A stretch of 64,000 nt of DNA from Rhizobium sp. AC27/96 (GTDB lineage Bacteria; Pseudomonadota; Alphaproteobacteria; Rhizobiales; Rhizobiaceae): positions 186,001 through 250,000 of the forward strand of contig NZ_LXKN01000001.1 of assembly GCF_001692325.1 (NCBI RefSeq). Direction: 5' to 3'. Position numbers and translations under genes: made by a program. Positions 19,004 through 27,629 of the stretch are shown in pieces; the stretch's first letter is position 1, and every line of letters begins with the position of its first letter. The notes beneath the pieces are model-generated. The model was not told the origin of the DNA. It made no database searches and saw only the letters and a list, made by a program, of their open reading frames with translations.

Positions 19004-19082
19004 CGCCCTTCGACAGTCCCTCCTTTTCAAGCGGCTCGCGCTAAACTATCTCCATTGCTTCGTTGGGAGAGGAGATTGGCCC

Positions 19083-20081
19083 ATGCCCTTGCCGTCTGAA
19101 ATGCGTTTCGTGGACTTGCCGTCCTTTGGTGGCCCCGAGGCCATGACCATTGCCCGCAAACCTCTGCCCGTTCTGAAGCCCGGCGAGATCCTCGTTCGCG
19201 TCGAGGCGGCGGGTGTCAATCGGCCTGACGTGGCGCAACGGCAAGGCATCTATCCGCCTCCGAAGGAAGCAAGCCCCATCCTGGGTCTCGAAATTGCCGG
19301 CGAGGTTGTCGACGTCGCTCCGGGCGTCAAGGAATTCGCTATCGGCAACAAGGTCTGTGGCCTCGCCAATGGCGGCGGCTATGCCGAATATTGCGTGTTG
19401 CCCGCCGGTCAGGCGCTGAGATTTCCGAATGGCTATGATGCCATACGCGCCGGCGCTGTGCCTGAAACCTTCTTCACCGTCTGGGCCAATCTCTTTCAGA
19501 TGGCCGGCCTCACCGAAGGCGAAAGCGTGCTGATCCATGGCGGTTCCAGTGGCATCGGCACGACGGCGATCCAGCTTGCCCATGCCTTCGGCGCGACCGT
19601 CTATACGACAGCCGGATCGAAGGAGAAGTGCGAGGCTTGCGAAAGGCTCGGCGCCAAGCGGGCCATCAATTACAGGCAAGAGGATTTCGCCGAGGTCATC
19701 AAGGCCGAAACGGATCACGGCGTCGATATCATCCTCGACATGATCGGTGCAGCCTATCTTGAGAAGAACCTCGCTTCGCTTGCCCGCGACGGGTGCCTCT
19801 CGATCATCGCCTTCCTCGGCGGTGCGGTGGCGGAAAAAGCCAACCTGCAGCCGATCATGGTGAAGCGCCTGACGGTGACGGGCTCGACCATGCGGCCGCG
19901 TACGGCGGAAGAAAAGCGCGCCATTCGCGACGATCTTCTCTCCCAGGTCTGGCCGCTGCTCGACGAGGGCACGGTTGCCCCCGTCATTCACAAGGTATTT
20001 TCCTTTGACGACGTGGTCGAGGCGCACCGGTTGATGGAAACCAGCGACCATATCGGCAAGATCATGCTGAAGCTGGCCTGA
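19083..20081 (+). CDS. NAD(P)H:quinone oxidoreductase, zinc-independent MDR family
   Basis: A 332-residue medium-chain dehydrogenase/reductase of the quinone oxidoreductase/PIG3 type. It has the GroES-like N-terminus ([21 protein letters not shown]), no catalytic zinc ligands, and the Rossmann motif [22 protein letters not shown] near residue 150. It probably reduces quinones or other enones using NADPH. It follows the EAL-GGDEF gene on the same strand by 79 bp. Its last 20 bases overlap the convergent MFS gene. Substrate not determined by sequence. Confidence 0.9.
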   Translation: MPLPSEMRFVDLPSFGGPEAMTIARKPLPVLKPGEILVRVEAAGVNRPDVAQRQGIYPPPKEASPILGLEIAGEVVDVAPGVKEFAIGNKVCGLANGGGYAEYCVLPAGQALRFPNGYDAIRAGAVPETFFTVWANLFQMAGLTEGESVLIHGGSSGIGTTAIQLAHAFGATVYTTAGSKEKCEACERLGAKRAINYRQEDFAEVIKAETDHGVDIILDMIGAAYLEKNLASLARDGCLSIIAFLGGAVAEKANLQPIMVKRLTVTGSTMRPRTAEEKRAIRDDLLSQVWPLLDEGTVAPVIHKVFSFDDVVEAHRLMETSDHIGKIMLKLA

Positions 20082-21486
20082 TCGTGAAGGACAGGATGAT
20101 AGCGACGACGCCGGGCACGGCCATCAGGGCATAGAGCCAGGTGGCGGCCGAGATGCCGCCGGCAATACCGCCGGGATGGGTCAGGCCTGCGCTGTTGACG
20201 ATGACGCCGGTAAGCGCCGCGCCGAACGCGCCGCCCAGCGACTGGACCATCGAGATGGCGGCCGATGCCTTGTCCTGCTCGGTCTTTCTGGCGATGCTGA
20301 TGATCCTGGTTATCAGATGTGCCCATCCCAAGCCGACGCCGAAGCCCATCAGGAACATGGCGATAACGGCCGGTGCAAAGTGCAGGAGATCGGCGGAGGA
20401 GGTGGTTGTCGCGAGAAGCGGGACCAGCGACGCCGTGGCGGCAGTTTCCAGAATACAGCCTGTTATGATCGCAATGGCCGCCTGCCGTCCTGAAAACGAG
20501 GCGCTGAAGAAAGCCCCGATCGTCCAGCCCAGCGCCACCAGCGCGACGAGATAGCCCGAGACGAGAGGCGTGACGCCATGAAGCGTCTGCAGGAAGTACG
20601 GGATGTAGATATCGCTCGTCAGCACCAGCATCAGCGTGAACATCGTCAGATAGAGCCGCGAGAGCGGGTTGGCGAGCATGACGGTGCCGTGTGGAAACAG
20701 CCTGATGCCGTCCTTCCGCTCGATCACCACCATCGCCACGACAAGCGCGATGGAAATTGCGATCAACGCGATCTTGTAGGATCCGTGCTCGATCGTGCCG
20801 GCAATGCTGACGAACAGGACCGCCGTCAGCAAAAGCACGATCTGGACGAGGGGCGTTCTGGTATCGATCCGATCGTCGGCGACATTAGGCAGCAACCAGC
20901 GTGCTGAAAGTGCCATCAGCACGGCGAGCGGCACCAGGACGATGAAGGCCTCGCGCCAGGCGCCGCCGGCAGCGAAGAGGCCACCGAGCGTCGGCCCGAG
21001 CACCGTCGCCACACCCCATATGGCGGCATAAAGGGTGGAGGCTCTGCGCCACAAGGGTTCGGGATAGGCGAAGCGGATGAAGGCATAGGCAAGGCCTGAC
21101 AGCATGCCGGCGCCATAGCCCTGAACAGCTCGGCCGACCAGCAACACGGGCATGGTCGGGGCGATGGCGCAGGCAAGGCTGCCACCGCCAAAGACGAGTG
21201 CCGCTGTAATATAGACGGTGCGCAGACCCATGCCCTTCGGCCGGGTGGCGACCGTGATCGAGCCGAGCACGCCGGCGGCGACGAACAGCGTCGTCATCCA
21301 TGAGAACAATTCAAGGCCACCAATGTCCCGGACGATCGAGGGGGCGATCGTGGCGGTGATGTAGGATTCGACGGCATAAAGCGTGACGCCGCCGCCGAGC
21401 ATCAGCGTTGCAGGCAGGAGCTTCGGCGAAAACAGCGTGAAGAGACTGGCGGATTTGAGAGGGGCGGTATTTTCGATGCTTGACAT
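20062..21486 (-). CDS. MFS transporter (14-helix DHA2 type)
   Basis: A 474-residue membrane protein with about fourteen hydrophobic segments. DHA2 marks are [24 protein letters not shown] at helix 1 and [21 protein letters not shown] at helix 4. Unusually, the motif A region is replaced by [13 protein letters not shown]. It probably exports a toxic compound using the proton gradient. Start ATG 21486 has GAGG eight bases upstream. Divergent to the Cys-rich regulator 100 bp away; a TTTTCCAA palindrome lies in that gap and probably controls both genes. It overlaps the quinone oxidoreductase 3' end tail to tail by 20 bases. Confidence 0.9.
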   Translation of the reverse strand: MSSIENTAPLKSASLFTLFSPKLLPATLMLGGGVTLYAVESYITATIAPSIVRDIGGLELFSWMTTLFVAAGVLGSITVATRPKGMGLRTVYITAALVFGGGSLACAIAPTMPVLLVGRAVQGYGAGMLSGLAYAFIRFAYPEPLWRRASTLYAAIWGVATVLGPTLGGLFAAGGAWREAFIVLVPLAVLMALSARWLLPNVADDRIDTRTPLVQIVLLLTAVLFVSIAGTIEHGSYKIALIAISIALVVAMVVIERKDGIRLFPHGTVMLANPLSRLYLTMFTLMLVLTSDIYIPYFLQTLHGVTPLVSGYLVALVALGWTIGAFFSASFSGRQAAIAIITGCILETAATASLVPLLATTTSSADLLHFAPAVIAMFLMGFGVGLGWAHLITRIISIARKTEQDKASAAISMVQSLGGAFGAALTGVIVNSAGLTHPGGIAGGISAATWLYALMAVPGVVAIILSFTIRPASA

Positions 21487-21522
21487 CGGATGATCCTCGG
21501 CATTTTCCCTAGCGGTTGATTA

Positions 21523-21587
21523 TTTTCCAAGTTATATGTTGGAAAATTGCACGACCATGGGATTAAAACAAGAGATAACTTGGAAAA
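21523..21587. promoter_or_regulatory. Operator with TTTTCCAA/TTGGAAAA half-sites
   Basis: TTTTCCAA at 21523-21530 and TTGGAAAA at 21539-21546 form a perfect 8+8 inverted repeat with an 8-base spacer. A further TTGGAAAA lies at 21580-21587 and a partial TTTTCC at 21503-21508. They sit in the gap between the MFS gene and its divergent regulator, where autoregulation is expected. Confidence 0.65.
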
Positions 21588-22213
21588 TGCGTCAATCATC
21601 GATCAATCGAATTCTGATCCTGTTGAAAACCGAGGGGCCGCAGCTGGCATCGGCCCTCGGCGATGCGCTCGGCATATCCTCGGAGGCGGCTCGCCAGCAG
21701 CTGACGAAGATGGCGGAGGAGGGGTTGGTCGAGCCCGTGACATCAGCCGCATCGGGCAGGGGGAGGCCCAAGCAGCTCTGGCATTTGACCGCCGCCGGCA
21801 ACGGGCAGTTTCCGGATGATCATGCGGACCTGACCGCAACGCTGCTGTCGACAATGGTCAGCCAATTGGGGCAAGGCGCTGTCGATGCCGTCATCTCTGC
21901 TCGCGAAACGGACATGCTGCGGCGCTACCGCAGCGAGATCGATGTTGCGGCCGATCTGCCGTCGCGCGTCGCAGGCCTCGCAGCCATCCGCACGCAGGAA
22001 GGCTATATGGCCGATCACTGGCAGGAGGAGGATGGCTCGCTCATGCTGGTGGAAAACCATTGCCCCATTTGCTCCGCTGCCTGCGCCTGCTCCGGTTTCT
22101 GCCGGTCGGAACTCGAGACGTTTCGCGTGGTCCTCGGTGCGCAGGTCGAGCGTGAAGAACACATCCTGCTTGGGGCAAGACGCTGCGCTTACAGGATCCG
22201 GACAGTCGCCTGA
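21587..22213 (+). CDS. SufR/DeoR-like regulator with C-terminal cysteine cluster
   Basis: About 208 residues. The N-terminus carries a winged helix (SINRILILLKTEGPQLASALGDALGISSEAARQQLTKM) followed by GRGRPKQLWHLTAAG. The C-terminal part holds NHCPICSAACACSGFC, five cysteines in 14 residues, as in the SufR group that binds a 4Fe-4S cluster. SufR-type proteins sense iron or oxidative stress; here the divergent gene is an MFS pump, so the signal may be a redox-active compound. The start is uncertain: ATG 21587 or ATG 21557, neither with a good ribosome site. I use 21587 because it leaves the palindrome outside the gene. Confidence 0.8.
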   Translation: MRQSSINRILILLKTEGPQLASALGDALGISSEAARQQLTKMAEEGLVEPVTSAASGRGRPKQLWHLTAAGNGQFPDDHADLTATLLSTMVSQLGQGAVDAVISARETDMLRRYRSEIDVAADLPSRVAGLAAIRTQEGYMADHWQEEDGSLMLVENHCPICSAACACSGFCRSELETFRVVLGAQVEREEHILLGARRCAYRIRTVA

Positions 22214-22315
22214 ATGGTCGTGCTTTTACGGTTGCTGGGCGCTGATCGGAGATTGGCAATTCCGGGGGTAGCCGCTATCACTGGCCATCCAGCAAATCAA
22301 AGGCCGCAACCCATC

Positions 22316-23323
22316 ATGTCCAATCCCGTCTGCGTCGAAGTCACCCGTGGTGCCCTGGTCGAAAGCCGCCATCGCGGTTCTGTCGTTGCGGCAGACGGCG
22401 ATGGAAAGCTGGTCTTTTCCGTCGGCGATATCGAACGGGCAGTGTTCCCGCGTTCTGCGTGCAAGGCGATGCAGGCGCTGCCGCTGGTCGAAAGCGGCGC
22501 TGCGGACGCTTATGGCTTCGGCAACAGGGAGTTGGCGCTCGCCTGTTCGTCCCATAATGGCGAGGATGAGCATGTGGCGCTGGCCGCTTCGATGCTGGCC
22601 CGCGCCGGCCGCGATGTTGGCACGCTCGAATGCGGCGCGCACTGGTCGTCGGATCTGAAAACAGTCATTCATCAGGCGCGCACGATCGAAAAGCCCACGG
22701 CGCTGCACAATAATTGCTCGGGCAAACATGCGGGCTTCGTCTGCGCCTGCAGCCATCAGGACATCGATCCCAAGGGCTATGTCGGCTACGACCATCCGCT
22801 GCAGCAGCAGATCCGCGACACGATGCAAAGCCTGACCGGTGCCGTTCTCGGCCACGATAATTGCGGCACGGACGGCTGTTCGATCCCGACCTATGCCGTG
22901 CCGCTCAAGGGATTGGCGCATGGTTTTGCCAGGATGGCGACTGGTGTCGGTCTTGAGCCTCTGCGCGCCAAAGCGTCACGCCGGCTATTCGAGGCCTGCA
23001 TGGCGGAGCCGTTTTATGTCGCCGGCACCGATCGTGCCTGCACCAAGCTGATGCAGATCGCCCCCGGCCGCATCTTCGCCAAGACAGGTGCCGAAGGCGT
23101 GTTTTGCGCCGCGATCCCTGAGCAAGGCATCGCCATCTCGGTCAAATGCGATGACGGCAATAGCCGCGCCGCCGAAGTCATGGTGGCGACGGCGCTTGCC
23201 CGTTTCTTTGAAAAGGACGGCGAGGTTCATGCCGGTCTGATGGCCATGGCCAACCGAGCGTTCAAGAACTGGAACGGCATCCATGTCGGCGATATCAGGC
23301 CGACAGCTGCGTTGACGGCTTAG
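22316..23323 (+). CDS. Class 3 (rhizobial) L-asparaginase
   Basis: A 335-residue asparaginase II-family protein of the Rhizobium etli type (AnsA), distinct from the E. coli and plant types. Key blocks are RSACKAMQALPLVESGAA near residue 48, ACSSHNGEDEHV near residue 80 with the active-site serine, HNNCSGKHAGF near residue 130 with the zinc-ligand cysteine and the lysine, and GTDGCSIPTYAVPL near residue 185 with the second cysteine. It hydrolyses asparagine to aspartate and ammonia. The start is MSNPVCVEVTRG at 22316; the longer frame adds a non-homologous tail. It follows the regulator on the same strand by 102 bp, possibly independently. Confidence 0.9.
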   Translation: MSNPVCVEVTRGALVESRHRGSVVAADGDGKLVFSVGDIERAVFPRSACKAMQALPLVESGAADAYGFGNRELALACSSHNGEDEHVALAASMLARAGRDVGTLECGAHWSSDLKTVIHQARTIEKPTALHNNCSGKHAGFVCACSHQDIDPKGYVGYDHPLQQQIRDTMQSLTGAVLGHDNCGTDGCSIPTYAVPLKGLAHGFARMATGVGLEPLRAKASRRLFEACMAEPFYVAGTDRACTKLMQIAPGRIFAKTGAEGVFCAAIPEQGIAISVKCDDGNSRAAEVMVATALARFFEKDGEVHAGLMAMANRAFKNWNGIHVGDIRPTAALTA

Positions 23324-23332
23324 AGCTTCGCT

Positions 23333-23812
23333 TCAACGTTTGGCCGGCATATGTTGCCGGACAACCTTGTATTCCTGCCAGATGAGGATCATCACCACCA
23401 GGTCGAAGACAGTGAGGATGATCAGGCCAATGCCGTGCGTGTCGGTGAAACGGTAGAGCTGGTAGGCGATGAAAAGCGCTAAGGCCACCAGCGATGCCGG
23501 GTAGGCCCACATCTTACCCCTGAGCAGGCCGATGACGAGCAACACCTTCACCAGCCCGTGGCTCAACAGATAATAGGCATAGAAATTCTTGGTACCTACG
23601 GAGAAATCCTGCGCCCAGGCAAGCAGGTGCGTCGCGATGAAATCATTGGGATCGTTGAGGAGTTCAGGCTGCGTGATCCTGTTTGCCAGCTGGAGGATCG
23701 ATTCGGTGCTGACAAGGGCGAGAATGATGCCGCCGATGCATTCGATCAGGGCATGGGCCCCTTTCAACAGGACGCTGATTTCGAAGAACTGGTGAATTCG
23801 ACGCTCGTTCAT
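23333..23812 (-). CDS. DUF2127-type small membrane protein
   Basis: A 159-residue protein with four membrane segments, starting MNERRIHQFFEISVLLKGAHALIE, a signature of DUF2127. The function is unknown. The long frame upstream of 23812 is not conserved-looking, so I use this ATG. It ends 9 bases from the convergent asparaginase gene. Confidence 0.8.
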   Translation of the reverse strand: MNERRIHQFFEISVLLKGAHALIECIGGIILALVSTESILQLANRITQPELLNDPNDFIATHLLAWAQDFSVGTKNFYAYYLLSHGLVKVLLVIGLLRGKMWAYPASLVALALFIAYQLYRFTDTHGIGLIILTVFDLVVMILIWQEYKVVRQHMPAKR

Positions 23813-23980
23813 TTGTGATCGTAACCTTGCATAACGCCTCAAGCCGGCTTGATCGGCGATCACCATTGAACAGACCGATAGCAGCCCGTCATAAGATCTC
23901 TCTTCGACCGGAGCATGGTCATAGCTCAATGTAAATCCCGATGTGGCATCTTGTTCCAGCCGTGAACGACGGGCCCGATG

Positions 23981-24736
23981 TCAGGCGAGGAGGATCGGCA
24001 CCTCGATTGCCTGATAGGGCACAAGGCTATCCTCGGAGATATCGGCGGGCACGATCAGGCCGGAAATGCCAGCCATCGGCAGGATTTGGCAGGGAGAGGC
24101 CGCATCCAGCTTTTCACCCGTCGCCAGCACATAGGTTTCCGCCGAGCATTGCGCGATGTGCCGCTTGATGGCCGCTTCCTCGAAATCGCCAGTCGAAACG
24201 CCGCGGGCAGGATGGATGGCGGTGACGCCGAGAAAGAACATATCCGGCCTTATCGATGAGATAGCCGCCGTGGCCGCAGCACCCGTTGCCACCATCGAAT
24301 GCTTGTAGAGCTTGCCGCCGATCAGGATGACCTCAGCGGCCGAATGATGTTCCAGTTCGCCAGCGATCGTCGGGCTATGGGTGACGATGGTGACGGGCAG
24401 ATCCTTGGGCAGATGCCGGATAATCTCGGCATTGGTGGTGCCGCCATCGAGAAACACGGTCTGGCCGGGCCGAACCATCTTGGCCGCATATGCGCCGAGC
24501 CGGCGCTTCTCGTCGGAGGAAACGCCCTGCCGGGTCGAAAAATCCGGAAGTTCCGGCGAGAGCGGCAGAGCGCCGCCATGTACCCTCTTCAGCAGCTTCT
24601 CCCCCGCCATTTCCCGCAAATCTCGACGGATCGTGTCTTCGGAGAGCGCGAGCTCGTCGGCCAATGCCTTGGCAATCACCTGGCCGTCCCGGCGCAACCT
24701 GTCGAGGATGAGGGCTTTTCGTTGACTGGTGAGCAT
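23981..24736 (-). CDS. DeoR-family transcriptional repressor
   Basis: A 251-residue protein with the DeoR winged helix (SQRKALILDRLRRDGQVIAKALADELALSEDTIRRDLREM, residues 4-43), the RVHGGALPL linker and a DeoR sensor domain (FLDGGTTNAEIIRHLP, GVTAIHPARGVST) of the phosphosugar-binding fold. Such regulators usually respond to sugar phosphates. The nearest divergent gene encodes a DUF4406 protein, and operator-like repeats lie between them, so this pair may form a self-regulated unit. Confidence 0.93.
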   Translation of the reverse strand: MLTSQRKALILDRLRRDGQVIAKALADELALSEDTIRRDLREMAGEKLLKRVHGGALPLSPELPDFSTRQGVSSDEKRRLGAYAAKMVRPGQTVFLDGGTTNAEIIRHLPKDLPVTIVTHSPTIAGELEHHSAAEVILIGGKLYKHSMVATGAAATAAISSIRPDMFFLGVTAIHPARGVSTGDFEEAAIKRHIAQCSAETYVLATGEKLDAASPCQILPMAGISGLIVPADISEDSLVPYQAIEVPILLA

Positions 24737-24755
24737 GCCGATCTCTGCACGTTAT

Positions 24756-24832
24756 TTCGTGAATAATCATGAATATATCAAAATCGATTCGACATTCAAG
24801 AAAATATGCGCATATTCGTGCAAATTCCTGCA
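24756..24832. promoter_or_regulatory. Candidate DeoR operator repeats
   Basis: TTCGTGA (24756-24762) and TCATGAA (24767-24773) form an inverted repeat with one mismatch. TTCGTGCA (24815-24822) and TTCCTGCA (24825-24832) form a direct repeat with 10-bp spacing. The AT-rich spacer between DeoR and the divergent gene is the expected place for both. Confidence 0.45.
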
Positions 24833-24861
24833 GAAAGCAGGAGGATAAATGGAGACATGAT

Positions 24862-25218
24862 ATGTTGATCTTGATCGCCGGGCCCTATCGCTCCGGCACC
24901 GGGGATGATCCCGCGAAAATGGCCGAGAACCTCAAGCGGCTGGAGGCGCCGTCTTATGCCCTGTTCAAGGCGGGGCATTTGCCGATGATCGGCGAATGGG
25001 TTGCCCTGCCGGTCTGGCACGCCGCTGGCGGCAAGAGCATCGGCGACGATCTCTACGAGGAGATTTTTCATCCAACCGCTGGCCGTCTGCTGCAGCTTTG
25101 CGAAGGCGTTCTGAGGTTGCCGGGCGATTCCAAGGGGGCGGACAATGATGTCCGCATCGCCCGCGAGCGCGGCATTCCCGTCTGGCACAGACTGGAAGAC
25201 GTGCCCGGCTGCGCGTAA
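24862..25218 (+). CDS. DUF4406 nucleoside 2-deoxyribosyltransferase-like protein
   Basis: A 118-residue protein starting MLILIAGPYRSGTGDDPAKM; the AGPYRSG motif is typical of DUF4406, distantly related to nucleoside 2-deoxyribosyltransferases. It also has ADNDVRIARERGIPVW near the C-terminus, where such enzymes have conserved acidic residues. No substrate can be named. The ATG 24862 has AGGAGG further upstream; a longer frame would cover the operator repeats. Divergent from the DeoR gene. Confidence 0.8.
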   Translation: MLILIAGPYRSGTGDDPAKMAENLKRLEAPSYALFKAGHLPMIGEWVALPVWHAAGGKSIGDDLYEEIFHPTAGRLLQLCEGVLRLPGDSKGADNDVRIARERGIPVWHRLEDVPGCA

Positions 25219-25370
25219 GCACCGCCGCCCATCCTCGTGATCGGATGTCACGGGGATGGGCGTTGCAGCCCGATCGATCAAAACCTTTTGTAGCGGCCAT
25301 CAACGCCAGCCACTTCCGTATTTGCCTCGTTGCCTTTAGCTTTCCGCGGAGTCGAACCGAGGAAATGAAC

Positions 25371-26000
25371 ATGCTGAAGCTCTACTTCGCGCCCGGAAGC
25401 TGCGCGCTCGCCAGTTTGATCGCCCTGGAAGAGTCGGGTCTTGCCTATGAGCCCGGACGCCTGAACCTTGCCAACGGAGATCAGCGTCAGCCGGACTATC
25501 TGGCCATCAACCCCAAGGGGCGGGTGCCGGCACTGGTGACCGACAAGGGTGTCATCACCGAGAATATCGCGATCATGACCTATATCGCCCAGATCGCGCC
25601 CGCCGCCAGGCTGGCGCCGCTCGACGATCCCTTCGAATTCGCGCAGTTGCAGTCCTTCAACAGCTACATCGCCTCGACGGTTCATATCAACCATTCCCAC
25701 AAGGGGCGTGGCTATCGCTGGACCGACGATGCGGCGGCCATCGAGACGATGAAGGCCAAGGTGCCTCAGACCATGGGCGAAAGCTTTGCCTTGATCGAAG
25801 AGAGGATGCTGAAGGGGCCGTGGGTGATGGGCGACCAATATACTATTGCCGACGGCTATCTCTTCACCATGGAAAGCTGGCTGCCGGGGGACGGCGTCGA
25901 TCGCGATCGTTTTGAAAAGGTCAGTGCTCACCATGCCCGTATGCTTGAGCGCCCGGCAGTTCAGAAGGCGCTTGCTGTCGAGAAAGGTAATCCCGCCTGA
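25371..26000 (+). CDS. Glutathione S-transferase (beta-like)
   Basis: A 209-residue GST starting MLKLYFAPGSCALASLIALEESG, whose FAPGSC with Cys near residue 10 marks bacterial beta-class enzymes. It has NPKGRVPALV (cis-Pro), TENIAIMTYIAQ and a helical C-terminal domain with VMGDQYTIADGYLF. ATG 25371 has GAGG eight bases upstream. It stands alone, following the DUF4406 gene by 152 bp. Confidence 0.93.
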   Translation: MLKLYFAPGSCALASLIALEESGLAYEPGRLNLANGDQRQPDYLAINPKGRVPALVTDKGVITENIAIMTYIAQIAPAARLAPLDDPFEFAQLQSFNSYIASTVHINHSHKGRGYRWTDDAAAIETMKAKVPQTMGESFALIEERMLKGPWVMGDQYTIADGYLFTMESWLPGDGVDRDRFEKVSAHHARMLERPAVQKALAVEKGNPA

Positions 26001-26031
26001 GTGATAGAGCCGAGATCAGGGTTGGCAGGCC

Positions 26032-26487
26032 ATGAGTGACACAACATATCCGGCAACCATAGACTGCATGTGGCTGGCAACTGATCAAAATAGTCAGTTG
26101 GCAGCATTCCTGACGGCAGGCTTCGGTCCGATTCCGATGGACGCCCTGATGCAGGTTAATTCTGAGTCCGGACGCGTCGAGCGGTTGGTTCAGGATATGG
26201 TGGCAACGGGCGAGGCGCATTTGTTGGTGACGGTTCCTCGCCCGGATGACTTTATTGATCTTGCTCGACGCGGCTTCTTCGTCTTCGATTGGACCGACAT
26301 TCACAAGACTGACCTCCAGAAAGTTGACGGATATGAGGTTGTTGCGGTGCCGAGTGAGCCAAAAAAATTGGGAGCGCTCCCGCACGAATTAGCGCTGCTG
26401 GTGCAGCCTGTGAAGTTTGCAGGAGTTACGTTTTCGACCAGCTCGCGACTGGATGTGCGCGAGTATTTCAATAGTGTCGAAGCGTGA
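26032..26487 (+). CDS. Unknown 151-residue cytoplasmic protein
   Basis: MSDTTYPATIDCMWLATDQN begins a soluble acidic protein with no signal peptide, membrane segment or motif I recognise. Length and composition are like those of small immunity or accessory proteins, but this is only an impression. It follows the GST by 31 bp on the same strand and has codon use slightly poorer in GC than the neighbours. It ends 18 bases before the convergent MmcQ/YjbR gene. Confidence 0.65.
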   Translation: MSDTTYPATIDCMWLATDQNSQLAAFLTAGFGPIPMDALMQVNSESGRVERLVQDMVATGEAHLLVTVPRPDDFIDLARRGFFVFDWTDIHKTDLQKVDGYEVVAVPSEPKKLGALPHELALLVQPVKFAGVTFSTSSRLDVREYFNSVEA

Positions 26488-26505
26488 TCGGCGAGAGCAG
26501 ATACG

Positions 26506-26868
26506 TCATGCTTCGTTAAAGGCTGCCTGCAGCTTCTTTGGGGCACGGTATCGCCACGCCTCGATCAGGCGCTGCTGCAGTTCTTCATCGCCGATAGCAG
26601 TGATGCGCAGGGGTAGGGAAGGCCAGCCAATATAGTGATCTGTCTGGAAGTAGATCTCCGGCGCCATCTCCATCAACTGCTCCTTGCGGTTGATGGGGAT
26701 CGCCAGCACGATGGTCTCGTTGTTCTTGACCGTGACGAATGCCTTGCCGCCAACTTTCAGTGCCGGCAGGCCATAATGTGTACCATGCTCGACGCCCGGC
26801 AGATTGGCTTGTGCGGCAAGCTGCTGCAACCGTTCAAATATGGCGTCCATGGTGCTGTGTGGATCCAT
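26506..26868 (-). CDS. MmcQ/YjbR-family protein
   Basis: A 120-residue protein with the CyaY-like DNA-binding fold of the MmcQ/YjbR family: VEHGTHYGLPALKVGGKAFVTV, VLAIPINRKEQLMEMAPEIYFQTDHY and GWPSLPLRITAIGDEEL are characteristic. I place the start at MDPHSTMDAIFERL (26868). The exact role is unknown. Confidence 0.88.
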   Translation of the reverse strand: MDPHSTMDAIFERLQQLAAQANLPGVEHGTHYGLPALKVGGKAFVTVKNNETIVLAIPINRKEQLMEMAPEIYFQTDHYIGWPSLPLRITAIGDEELQQRLIEAWRYRAPKKLQAAFNEA

Positions 26869-26950
26869 TTTATGCGCGCGCTGATTGTTGATGCGCGCAC
26901 AAGAATATAGCGTCCCCTGGAAATCGCCAACCAAGATGTCGGAAAGCAAT

Positions 26951-27295
26951 ATGTCGATTGGTCGGAAAGCTCGAATGGTGCTTGCAACCGCTATCGTCCT
27001 GATGGCGTTCCTGTCGATTGTTGTCACTCGTGCTTATCACGACAGTATGTGGCGGGCTGCTTTTGAAACTGTGGCGATGGGAGACGCCGAGGAAGCGCTC
27101 ATAGCCAAGCTAGGACCTCCGACCGCGCGTGAAAAGCCTGATAAACTCTACCCGGGTTACGCCACGGAGAATTGTGTAGCTCCGTGTGTCGAAAGATTGT
27201 GGTACGAAAGCCTCATCCCTGGCGTTGAGGCTTGGTCCATCTCTCTCGGAAGCGACAGGAGAGTCTTGGAAAGGTATCACTGGTCATCGCCGTGA
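26951..27295 (+). CDS. Small membrane-anchored protein, possibly BamE/SmpA-like
   Basis: A 114-residue protein: residues 8-28 are a single membrane segment (VLATAIVLMAFLSIVVTRAY), then a periplasmic domain. AMGDAEEALIAKLGPPTAREK resembles the 'I..G.t..eV...lG.P' start of the BamE/SmpA fold, but the match is weak. Two cysteines (ENCVAPCVE) may form a disulfide. Start ATG 26951 is the most likely; ATG 26936 is an alternative. Ends at the stop of the small gene on the other strand. Confidence 0.55.
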   Translation: MSIGRKARMVLATAIVLMAFLSIVVTRAYHDSMWRAAFETVAMGDAEEALIAKLGPPTAREKPDKLYPGYATENCVAPCVERLWYESLIPGVEAWSISLGSDRRVLERYHWSSP

Positions 27296-27481
27296 TCAGG
27301 CGCACTCTTCCGGCTGAGCGGCGCGTTTGTCCATAGGGCGCCCCAGATTTTCCGGCATCAGCGGCAGATCGGCCAGTTCTTCGAGCGTCATGGCGGCAAG
27401 CGCCGGGTGCCGCAGCGGGTCGCTGTCGGCCTCGCGCTCGTCTTCCATTAGGTGGCTAAAGAAAAGCTTCAGTATCGACAT
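27296..27481 (-). CDS. Small unknown protein (61 residues)
   Basis: MSILKLFFSHLMEDEREADS starts a 61-residue protein with an amphipathic N-terminus and an acidic middle. AAGGAGG lies eight bases upstream of the ATG at 27481, one of the best ribosome sites in the region, which is the main support. No family recognised. It abuts the preceding convergent gene with no gap. Confidence 0.6.
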   Translation of the reverse strand: MSILKLFFSHLMEDEREADSDPLRHPALAAMTLEELADLPLMPENLGRPMDKRAAQPEECA

Positions 27482-27568
27482 GGCATGCCTCCTTGTATCT
27501 CCGCATCGATGCAACCATGAGGGCATCAGTCGGCTGGCGGTGGCAGGTTTTAATTCCACGCTGCAATA

Positions 27569-27590
27569 ATCGCGCGAATTATCGCGCGAT
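27569..27590. promoter_or_regulatory. Tandem ATCGCGCGA repeat upstream of LysR gene
   Basis: ATCGCGCGA (27569-27577) and ATCGCGCGAT (27581-27590) lie in tandem; the second is itself a perfect 10-bp palindrome. It is 40 bp upstream of the LysR ATG, in the gap to the divergent small gene. A regulatory role is inferred. Confidence 0.45.
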
Positions 27591-27629
27591 GCAATTGAGA
27601 ATGATGAGATGCTGATATAGATATTCTAT

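Noticed and set aside
17174-19030. 618-codon open frame on - strand opposite the EAL-GGDEF gene
   Set aside because: It mirrors the whole EAL-CBS-GGDEF coding region and has no recognisable family or ribosome site.
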